From the NCBI GenBank assembly GCA_021832085.1, contig JAKBLM010000013.1, positions 1 through 64,000 on the forward strand: a stretch of DNA of 64,000 bases, in the 5' to 3' direction. Source of the DNA: Acidobacteriota bacterium. Its GTDB lineage: Bacteria; Acidobacteriota; Terriglobia; Acidiferrales; UBA7541. Position 1 is the stretch's first letter. Every line of letters starts with the position of its first letter. The translations under genes were made by a program, and so were the position numbers. Shown piece after piece: positions 54,554 through 61,854 of the stretch. Under the pieces are notes generated by a model, which was given only the letters and a program-made list of their open reading frames with translations, made no database searches and was not told where the DNA came from.

Positions 54554-55016
54554 AGAGAAGTGGGAGACCTCGTCGGCGGAAGAGACGACCGAGCTGGGCC
54601 GGCAAATTGCTTCACGTTTGCGGGCGCCGGTACTGGTGTTTCTCACCGGAGAGTTGGGGGCGGGGAAAACGACGTTGACCAAGGGCATCATCAGCGGGCT
54701 GGGAGCGGCGCGCGAGGAAGACGTCACCAGCCCGACGTTCACCCTCGTCCATGTCTTTCACAATCACCAGACCGTTTACCACGTCGATCTCTATCGGATC
54801 ACCAATTTCCACGACCTGGAAACCCTGGGCCTTGAGGATGTTTTCGACCGGCCGGCGGTCGTGATCGTCGAGTGGGCCGAGAAATTCACTCTGCGCGCCG
54901 ATTGGCCGGTCGTGCGCATCCACCTGGAGCATGCCGGCGAAGATCAACGCCGCATCCGCCTGGAAGATTCGGCGGGCGTCCTGGCCGTGAAGGACCCACG
55001 GCAGGAAAAGTACTGA
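54546..55016 (+). CDS. tsaE: tRNA threonylcarbamoyladenosine biosynthesis ATPase TsaE
   Basis: The ATPase of the TsaBDE complex that installs t6A37 on ANN-decoding tRNAs. The 156-residue protein has Walker A GELGAGKTTLTKG (about 35-47), SPTFTLVHVF and the HVDLYRI-IVEWAEK pattern of the family. ATG 54546 overlaps nnr by 8 bp, and the longer upstream frame is not family-like. Confidence 0.94.
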   Translation: MPEEKWETSSAEETTELGRQIASRLRAPVLVFLTGELGAGKTTLTKGIISGLGAAREEDVTSPTFTLVHVFHNHQTVYHVDLYRITNFHDLETLGLEDVFDRPAVVIVEWAEKFTLRADWPVVRIHLEHAGEDQRRIRLEDSAGVLAVKDPRQEKY

Positions 55017-55151
55017 CCGTGGCTGCTGACACGAACGTGGGCAGCATCCGCGAGAATTCCATCTTCAGCTTTTAGCGGCTTCAGGCTTGAATTCGCCGCA
55101 GGCTTTGCAGCAGACTGCCTTCTGCCAACAGGCAGAATCGGAGAATCCTTC

Positions 55152-56303
55152 ATGCTTATGAATCTACCGCGCAATGGCTCGCTGGTGGGCGCCGCCCTTC
55201 TCTGCTGCGCGCTGGCCCTCCCTCTCCAGATCCCAAGCGCCCGGTCAAGCGGGCTAGCGAGGCGGATCAACGCCATTTTCGCGGCCGTGACCTCGAAAGA
55301 CGCGCCCGGGCTGGCAGTGGTGGTGCGCAAGGACGGGCACACCGTATTCAAGCGCGGCTACGGGCTGCGGGATCTGCGTTGCCATTTGTCCATCAACGGG
55401 CACACGAATTTCCGTTTGGCTTCGTGCACCAAGCAGTTCACCGCGATGGCAGTGATGCTGCTCGTTCACGAAGGAAAGCTGCGCTACGACGAGCCGCTCA
55501 CGCGGATTTTCCCCCATTTCCCCTCCTACGGCCGCAAGATCACCATTCGCAACCTGCTCAATCACACCTCGGGCCTGGTGTCCTACGAAGATGTGATGGA
55601 CAAGATGTATGCCGGCCGGTCGTGGGAGCAGATCCCTCAAATTCACGACGCCGGCGTGCTGGCGCTGATGGAGAAACAGAAAGGGACGAAGTTCCCGCCG
55701 GGCACGTATTGGGAATACAGCAATTCCGGCTATTGCGTGCTCGCGATGGTGGTGCAAAAGGTATCGGGCATGCCGTTTGCCGAATTCCTGCGCCGGCGGA
55801 TTTTCCAGCCGCTGCACATGACGACGACGGTGGCGTACGAATACGGGAAAAATCACGTGATCGACCGCGCCTACGGCTACACGAACGACGCTGGTATGTG
55901 GCTCGAAACCGATCAGAGCCCGACCTCGGCCACGCTGGGGGATGGCGGCGTCTATTCCTCGGTGGACGACCTGATCAAATGGGACAACGCATTGCGCGAT
56001 CACACCCTGCTCAGCGCGCGAGCGTTTCGCCCAGCGATCACACCAGTTTCGTTGCCCCTTACGGCAGCCGAGTGGCCGAGGGGGCCGGATGGGCAGCCGG
56101 TGAAATATGGATTTGGCTGGTTTCTTAATCCCTATCGCGGCCACCGGCGCATGTGGCACTACGGCAGCTCAATCGGTTTCCACACGGCGATCGAGCGTTT
56201 CCCCGGCGACGGCCTGACCATCATCGTCCTTTGCAACCGCACCGACCTCGACCCGGCCGCGCTGGCGCTGAAAGTTGCGAACCTGTTTTTCGCGCGTGAA
56301 TAA
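55152..56303 (+). CDS. Exported serine hydrolase, class C beta-lactamase / penicillin-binding-like
   Basis: A 383-residue exported hydrolase. It has a signal peptide (about 1-32), the SxxK nucleophile motif SCTK at 91-94, the YSN motif at 189-191 and a late HYG triad-like motif in WHYGSSIGF. Members act as D-amino-acid peptidases, esterases or peptidoglycan enzymes; substrate unknown. The start may be ATG 55152 or 55158. A perfect 7-bp hairpin (TTCTGCC-AACA-GGCAGAA, 55120-55137) lies just upstream, with no T-run. Confidence 0.87.
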   Translation: MLMNLPRNGSLVGAALLCCALALPLQIPSARSSGLARRINAIFAAVTSKDAPGLAVVVRKDGHTVFKRGYGLRDLRCHLSINGHTNFRLASCTKQFTAMAVMLLVHEGKLRYDEPLTRIFPHFPSYGRKITIRNLLNHTSGLVSYEDVMDKMYAGRSWEQIPQIHDAGVLALMEKQKGTKFPPGTYWEYSNSGYCVLAMVVQKVSGMPFAEFLRRRIFQPLHMTTTVAYEYGKNHVIDRAYGYTNDAGMWLETDQSPTSATLGDGGVYSSVDDLIKWDNALRDHTLLSARAFRPAITPVSLPLTAAEWPRGPDGQPVKYGFGWFLNPYRGHRRMWHYGSSIGFHTAIERFPGDGLTIIVLCNRTDLDPAALALKVANLFFARE

Positions 56304-56392
56304 TGGCGGCCAGTAATCGGCGTCGGCGCAACGGACTTGCCGGGGAGTGTTCGCCGGTTTCTCGAACCTGAAATCCGTGGGAGGGTAAAGCT

Positions 56393-57595
56393 ATGCCAAA
56401 ACAGGTGATCGAGCAGCGTTCGCGGGGATTCATTTGCATCAATTCGCACCCGGCCGGTTGCCGCCGCAACGTCGAGCAGCAAATCGCCACGGTCCGCGAG
56501 GCTTTTGAAGAACAGGGCAAGGGAATGAAAAGCGTGCTGGTCATCGGCGGTTCGACGGGCTACGGATTGGCCTCGCGCATCGTGGCGGCGTGGGGATTTG
56601 GGGCGCGCACCCTGAGTCTGGCGCTCGAACGGCCACCGGAAGGCAAGCGAACGGCTACAGCCGGCTACTACAATACCGTCGCGTTCCACGAATTCGCGAA
56701 GCGCGACGGCCTCGAGGCGCACAGCCTGAATCTGGACGCCTTTTCCGACGAAGCAAAGCTCGAAGCGATCGCCCGCCTTCGCCAATCGATGGCGCCGGTC
56801 GACCTGGTCGTCTATAGCTTGGCCGCGCCCACCCGTGTGAATCCGCGCACCGGCGAGACGCACAGGTCGGCGCTCAAACCCATCGGGAAGTCCTACACGA
56901 GCAAAACCGTAGACCTCGATCGCGGCCATGTGAGCGAAGTAACCATAGAACCGGCAACGGAAAAGGAGATTGCCGATACGGTCGCCGTGATGGGTGGCGA
57001 GGATTGGCGCTGGTGGATCGAGGCGCTGCTGAATGAAAAGCTACTCGCCCAAGGCGCGCGCACTCTGGCCTATTCCTACATCGGGCCCCAGCTCACCTGG
57101 CCGATCTATCGCGACGGAACGATAGGCCGCGCGAAGCACCACCTGGAAGAGACGGCCCTTGCGCTCGACCGGATGCTGCGGAATCGCCTCGGCGGCCGGG
57201 CGTGGGTTGCAGTGAACCAGGCGGTGGTGACGCAGGCAGCCGCGGCGATTCCGGTGGTGCCGCTCTATCTGAGCATCCTTCTGCGCATTACGGCGGAGAA
57301 GCAGATCCTGGAGGGGCCGATCGAGCAGATGATTCGTCTGTTTCGCCTGCACCTGGCCGAAGGGAAAACGCCTACTGTCGACAAGGAGGGGCGAATCCGG
57401 CTCGACGACCTCGAACTGCGTGACGACGTGCAGAAAGAAATCCGCGATCTCTGGCCGCTCGTCACCACGGAGAATTTGCGGACCGCGACCGACTTCGATG
57501 TGTTTCAGCGGCAGTTCCGCAACTTGTTCGGCTTTGCGGTCGAGGGCGTGGACTACGCGGAATCGGTGGAAACGGAATTGACGCTGGGAGGGTAG
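56393..57595 (+). CDS. fabV: Trans-2-enoyl-CoA/ACP reductase FabV
   Basis: NADH-dependent enoyl reductase of fatty-acid synthesis, insensitive to triclosan. At 400 residues it matches FabV length. The nucleotide-binding start VLVIGGSTGYGLASRI and the wide catalytic pair Tyr239-x8-Lys248 (YRDGTIGRAK) separate FabV from the shorter FabI, and AYSYIGPQLTWPIY is typical. It stands as a single gene. Confidence 0.95.
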   Translation: MPKQVIEQRSRGFICINSHPAGCRRNVEQQIATVREAFEEQGKGMKSVLVIGGSTGYGLASRIVAAWGFGARTLSLALERPPEGKRTATAGYYNTVAFHEFAKRDGLEAHSLNLDAFSDEAKLEAIARLRQSMAPVDLVVYSLAAPTRVNPRTGETHRSALKPIGKSYTSKTVDLDRGHVSEVTIEPATEKEIADTVAVMGGEDWRWWIEALLNEKLLAQGARTLAYSYIGPQLTWPIYRDGTIGRAKHHLEETALALDRMLRNRLGGRAWVAVNQAVVTQAAAAIPVVPLYLSILLRITAEKQILEGPIEQMIRLFRLHLAEGKTPTVDKEGRIRLDDLELRDDVQKEIRDLWPLVTTENLRTATDFDVFQRQFRNLFGFAVEGVDYAESVETELTLGG

Positions 57596-57653
57596 AGGCG
57601 AAGTTCCGAGAGGCGTGGCGGCGCCAGGATTCTGGCGACCGGAAATTTGCCGG

Positions 57654-57944
57654 CTAGTGGCGCCAGTGTGAGAGTTCTTCGAGGAAGGAAGCGATAATCG
57701 GCCACAGAAGTGCCGCAGTCACCAGGATTGCGGCCAGCCGCCGGGACCAGATCCAGATTTCCTTCCTTATGGCCTCAGGCGAATGGCGGGCGCAGAAGCC
57801 GCCTTCAAGCGCCGGACGCGTGCACCGCTGGCCGCGCGGGCCAAGATGAAGGCAGGGGCCGTAGGACCAGGTCGAACCGGCGTTTGCTGCACCTTCGAGT
57901 TCGTCCGGTTCGGCGCGAACACGGTATCCGTGGAGCGGACTCAT
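57654..57944 (-). CDS. Small Cys-rich membrane protein of unknown function
   Basis: 96 residues. A middle segment with cysteines and histidines (CLHLGPRGQRC, then GGFCARH at about 31-54) could bind zinc, followed by one TM helix (about 68-88). Only a weak GAGAG precedes ATG 57944. It is not recognised. The ordered motif and TM argue for a real gene. Confidence 0.55.
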   Translation of the reverse strand: MSPLHGYRVRAEPDELEGAANAGSTWSYGPCLHLGPRGQRCTRPALEGGFCARHSPEAIRKEIWIWSRRLAAILVTAALLWPIIASFLEELSHWRH

Positions 57945-57997
57945 CGCTCTCGCAATTGTGCACGACAGTCGAGTTCATTTCCAATCTTTCCCCGCAA

Positions 57998-58027
57998 CTG
58001 ACAGCGCCGCTGCAGTTCCGTTATACT
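57998..58027 (+). promoter_or_regulatory. Sigma-70 promoter of tRNA-Cys
   Basis: CTGACA (57998-58003), an 18-bp spacer and TATACT (58022-58027) lie just upstream of the tRNA, placing the start near 58034. Confidence 0.65.
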
Positions 58028-58038
58028 TGCATTCCGAC

Positions 58039-58115
58039 GGCGCGGTACCCAAGTGGTCCAAGGGGGAGGTCTGCAAAACCTCTATTCGTGGGTTCAAATC
58101 CCACCCGCGCCTCCA
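58039..58115 (+). tRNA. tRNA-Cys (GCA)
   Basis: A complete cloverleaf can be drawn. The acceptor is GGCGCGG/CCGCGCC. The anticodon stem GAGGT/ACCTC has loop CTGCAAA with anticodon GCA. The T-arm is GTGGG-TTCAAAT-CCCAC, and the discriminator T is followed by an encoded CCA. No integrase or duplicated tRNA end was seen nearby. Confidence 0.95.
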
Positions 58116-58586
58116 GCACTTCACACCACTTATCCGGTTTGTGCTCAATTCACGTCGGCGCGCTGTAGGGAAAAACACCACGCGAAGAACGGCGTGGATT
58201 AGGATCGAGGCGATTTTCCTCTTACTCGTTCCTTTGGCAGCCTCCATCGGAATTTCCGGCAGGAGGGCCTGACCTGGATCCTTTTCGAAACCCGGTGCAT
58301 GGTCGAGCCACCACATGACCGGGTCCCCACGTTCAAGAACAGTTGGGAATGCAGCGCCCTCGACGGCTTGTGCCATGTGCAAAGTTCTGCGAAGGCACGG
58401 CAGGCTATAACAAATCCCGGGTGATATGACGCAAGCTGACGGGCATTTTTTGTGCGGCGTTTGAGCTTCCCGGCGTTACACCTTGAAAACACGGCGATTA
58501 GCAATTTGGTCATAGGTTTGCAAGTCTGAGGAGCAAAGTCGGCAAAAATCTCCTTCGGCGGGGAGGGGTATAGAGGCAAGGTAAAG
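58116..58586. other. Intergenic region after tRNA-Cys
   Basis: About 470 bp without a supported gene. A weak sigma-54-like spacing (TGG-TTGCA, 58508-58523) lies before the radical SAM gene, but the -24 element is poor. Confidence 0.35.
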
Positions 58587-59969
58587 ATGTCTGCTTCGAC
58601 AAAATTCAGAATTGATACGAAAATCCACGATTTTTTGATGAATTCCAGCCCCCGCGCGCCGGAGCCGCCGGCTTCCAAGGGGTTGATGCTTCCCGATCCG
58701 GTCTTTCCACAGTATCCCAAGCTGCTCAATGAGCCCGGCCCTGAAGTTTCACCCGAGAGGCGCGTCTGGCGCCCAAGCCAGATTTATCGCTCGATGCGGG
58801 GATGGCTATTTCCCTACATTCGGTCGCGGGCCCTTTCCGGCGAATTCCATCCGATCACCGCGTACCTTTTCACCGAATACAAGTGCAATCTCGATTGCTG
58901 GTATTGCTGGGCCTACAACAACAAGGTGAAGGGGATGACGGAGGACGTGGCGCGGCGATCGATCGATTGGCTCTATGACAACGGTTGCCGCGTGCTGGCG
59001 CTGATGGGGGGCGAGCCGTTGCTGCGGCCGCAGTTCGTGCACAAAGTGGTTTACTACGCCGCCAAGAAAGGCTTCTGGATTTACATTGCCACCAACGGGC
59101 GACTGTTGCGGCCGGATGTGGCAGACCGGCTGGGCGATGCGGGTGTCGCCGTCTTCAACTTGGCGCTGGACGCGTGGGATCTCAAACCGGGGTTGCCGAA
59201 AGCGCTGGTGCCAGTGGAGAAAAACCTGGAGCATATCAGCCGGAAACAGTACGTCTACGGCTACATGGTGTTTTTCAATATCAATATCTGCGGCAACAAC
59301 GTCGAAGACGTGAAGAAGCTGACCGAGTACGCGCGCAGCCGCCGGATCGCCACCGATTACCACATCAACGAAACGCCGATGCTCGAACAGGACGACCACT
59401 TCAAGCACCTCGAGAACAATCCGACTTATATCCGTCCCCAAGACTGGCGTCGGATCGACAGCCTGATCGATTGGCTGATCGAGAAAAACCGTTTGGGTTA
59501 CCAGATGGTGAATTCGGTGGCTCGGCTCGAGGAGATGAAAGCGTTCATGCGCATGTCCTCGGGGCTGGACTTGCGAAAATATGGCTGGTTTGGTGACGGG
59601 GTTACCGGCAAGGCCCATGACGCGATGGTGGCTTCGATGCCAGGGATCGTTGAGGACAGCGGGGGTGATCTGCATTTCACCGAGTGGAATTGCCGGGCCG
59701 GTCAAAACAACGTCGTCATCCGTACCGACGGCACGGTGGCGCCGTGTTTCCCCATGTATCCCTCGACATACGACTGGGGCAGTATCGACGAGCCGAAATT
59801 CGACGGCGGGCAGTTGAGGCAAATGAAAATGCAGTGCCAGCGGCACTGCTTTTCGACGCTGAACCATAACCTGGCGTACTGCTACAACGACGCGCGTGTG
59901 ATCAAGTGGCTCTGGTCACAGGTGATCAGGCACGGTTTCCAGGGTGGCGCGCGCAGCTTCGACGACTGA
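58587..59969 (+). CDS. Radical SAM protein with SPASM-like C-terminal cysteines, function unknown
   Basis: 460 residues. The radical SAM cluster motif CxxxCxxC is at Cys100, Cys104 and Cys107 (CNLDCWYC), with GGEPLLRP as the SAM-binding segment. Further cysteines near the C-terminus (EWNCRAG, VAPCFPMYPS, MQCQRHC, AYCYND) suggest one or more auxiliary iron-sulfur clusters as in SPASM enzymes. The N-terminal 90 residues are an extension. No small precursor peptide is evident beside it, so peptide modification is not supported. It stands alone. Confidence 0.82.
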   Translation: MSASTKFRIDTKIHDFLMNSSPRAPEPPASKGLMLPDPVFPQYPKLLNEPGPEVSPERRVWRPSQIYRSMRGWLFPYIRSRALSGEFHPITAYLFTEYKCNLDCWYCWAYNNKVKGMTEDVARRSIDWLYDNGCRVLALMGGEPLLRPQFVHKVVYYAAKKGFWIYIATNGRLLRPDVADRLGDAGVAVFNLALDAWDLKPGLPKALVPVEKNLEHISRKQYVYGYMVFFNINICGNNVEDVKKLTEYARSRRIATDYHINETPMLEQDDHFKHLENNPTYIRPQDWRRIDSLIDWLIEKNRLGYQMVNSVARLEEMKAFMRMSSGLDLRKYGWFGDGVTGKAHDAMVASMPGIVEDSGGDLHFTEWNCRAGQNNVVIRTDGTVAPCFPMYPSTYDWGSIDEPKFDGGQLRQMKMQCQRHCFSTLNHNLAYCYNDARVIKWLWSQVIRHGFQGGARSFDD

Positions 59970-60425
59970 GGGCGGGCCGCGTGGAAAAGAAGAGGAGGCC
60001 TGCCCAGTGGAACCGGGCCGGCCGGGCTTGGCCGGAGACGGCGCGCCGGCTGCGGTTGAATCGATCTAGCCCATAACGCGCACAACGTCGGGCCCTCGGG
60101 CGCTCAGAATAGGCAATGGCCGGCGGGCGATCCCTGTCTTGCGCCCCTGCTTCCCTTCCGTACAGCCACGATCTCGCCTTTGCGCCACCCGGCTTTTGTC
60201 TGGAAGCCGGCCGCTTGCGCATCTCGGCGGACGGGGCCGCGATTTTCACGAAATTCCGTTGTGGCCGGTTCCCGGCGTCTTGCCCCATGGCTGAGGTGAA
60301 CCATCCGGAGCTGCCGAAGCCGCTTGTCAATCAGCAATTTCACGGTATACATTCAATCGAACGCTGGGCGCGGGGGCAAAGCTCGTCAACAGCGTCCAAA
60401 TCCAATCTTGAGCGGGAGTCCCGCC
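59970..60425. other. Intergenic region upstream of the AIM24 gene
   Basis: About 455 bp; no gene. The promoter at 60324-60351 is listed separately. Confidence 0.4.
60324..60351 (+). promoter_or_regulatory. Sigma-70-like promoter of the AIM24 gene
   Basis: TTGTCA (60324-60329), a 16-bp spacer and TATACA (60346-60351), about 75 bases before the start codon. Confidence 0.5.
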
Positions 60426-61181
60426 ATGCAGAGTCGCATCTTGGGCACTACTATGCCGGTTCTTGAAGTCGCGCTTGATCCCAACGATTCCGTTATTTCC
60501 GAAGCGGGGGAACTTTCCTGGATGGCAAGTTCCATCCAGTTGAGCACACACACCCAGTATGGCGGTGGCGGAGGAGTTTTAGGCGTGCTGAAGCGCGTGG
60601 TGGGTGGGGCATCGTTGTTCATGACGGAATACCGGGCGATTGGCGCCCCGGGGACGGTGTCGTTCGCCGCAAAAATGCCGGGGCATATTGTGCCGGTCGA
60701 GGTTAACGCGCAAAACGAATACATGATTCACCGGCATGGCTTCTTGTGCGGGACGCCGCAGATTCAGATCACCGTCGGCTTCCAGCAATCGTTGGGAGCC
60801 GGGATTTTCGGCGGCGAGGGCTTCCTGCTGCAGCGCGTCAAAGGGACGGGAACCGCATGGATCGAGCTTTCGGGTGAACTGATCATGAAGGATCTGCAGC
60901 CGGGCGAAACCCTGCTGGTGCACCCGGGGCACGTCGGGGCGTTTCAGGCCAACGTTTCCTTCCAAATCACGACCGTGTCCGGAATCAAGAACATGCTGTT
61001 CGGCGGTGACGGAATCTTCCTCGCAGCTCTCACTGGCCCCGGAAAAGTCTGGCTGCAAACGCTGCCCATCTCCAGGCTGGCGCAGGAACTCATGGAGTAC
61101 ATGCCCGCCCAGACGGGTCAAAGCGTCGAGGGTGGCGTCGTCGGCGGCATCGTGGGCTCGCTTCTGGGCGGTATGAGATAA
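60426..61181 (+). CDS. AIM24-family protein
   Basis: 251 residues, a beta-rich AIM24/TIGR00266-type protein. It shows VALDPNDSVISEAGELSWM, the glycine-rich FGGEGFLLQRVKGTGTAWI and a glycine-rich C-terminus (GGVVGGIVGSLLGG). The biochemical role of the family in bacteria is unclear; it is related to the tryptophan RNA-binding attenuator-like fold. ATG 60426 has GGGAG upstream, and the longer frame is not family-like. Confidence 0.87.
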   Translation: MQSRILGTTMPVLEVALDPNDSVISEAGELSWMASSIQLSTHTQYGGGGGVLGVLKRVVGGASLFMTEYRAIGAPGTVSFAAKMPGHIVPVEVNAQNEYMIHRHGFLCGTPQIQITVGFQQSLGAGIFGGEGFLLQRVKGTGTAWIELSGELIMKDLQPGETLLVHPGHVGAFQANVSFQITTVSGIKNMLFGGDGIFLAALTGPGKVWLQTLPISRLAQELMEYMPAQTGQSVEGGVVGGIVGSLLGGMR

Positions 61182-61320
61182 AGAGGGCACACGCCGAACG
61201 CCATCCGCTGTGGAGTTCACGGGAGCGATTGGCGGAGAGGCTGCCCGTTCGGCTCGTGTTTGGGCGGACCAATTTGGCTCTGTGAGCGCTCGCATTTTTT
61301 GTGTGAATATCTTCGCGGAC

Positions 61321-61785
61321 ATGATTCTGGGAGCAAGATCGCGCGAAGAGCTCAGCCAGGTACGTGCCTTATTGCTTGAATATGCTGCTTCGCTGAACTT
61401 TAGCCTCTGTTTCCAGGACTTCCAGCAGGAGCTGGACACGTTGCCGGGCAAATACGCTCCGCCTGACGGCTTGTTACTGCTGGCCGTGGAGAAACCACGC
61501 GAACCTGCCGGATGTGTTGCTGTGCGGCCGCTCGGCAACGACGAATGTGAGATGAAAAGGCTCTACGTTCGCCCCGCGTTTCGGGGCGCGGGAGTGGGAA
61601 GGCAACTCGTGCAGGCCGCGCTGGAATGGGCTCTCCCACGCCATTATCGAGCGATGAAGCTCGATACGGTCCGGGGAACAATGAGCGCTGCTATTGGGCT
61701 CTATCGGAGTCTGGGCTTTGTGGAGTGCGCTCCTTACTATGAGAGCCCCATCAAGGGCAGCCTCTTCTTCGTGCGCAAGTTGTGA
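61321..61785 (+). CDS. GNAT-family N-acetyltransferase
   Basis: A 154-residue acetyltransferase with the acetyl-CoA loop RPAFRGAGVGRQLVQAAL and the late AIGLYRSLGF. The start is uncertain: ATG 61321 is where similarity begins, and GTG 61210 is the longest option. The substrate is unknown. Confidence 0.82.
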   Translation: MILGARSREELSQVRALLLEYAASLNFSLCFQDFQQELDTLPGKYAPPDGLLLLAVEKPREPAGCVAVRPLGNDECEMKRLYVRPAFRGAGVGRQLVQAALEWALPRHYRAMKLDTVRGTMSAAIGLYRSLGFVECAPYYESPIKGSLFFVRKL

Positions 61786-61854
61786 TGGATGGTGTTCGTG
61801 CGTGCCTCAGGCCGGAGGTGGACGTTTCCGCCTGCTCGCCCCTCACGCTTGGAT

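Noticed and set aside
58508..58523. Sigma-54 promoter before the radical SAM gene
   Set aside because: GG-N10-GC spacing and TTGCA fit, but the -24 element beyond TGG does not match; treated as chance.
58039..58586. Integration site of a mobile element at tRNA-Cys
   Set aside because: No integrase and no repeated tRNA 3' end found in the flanking sequence.
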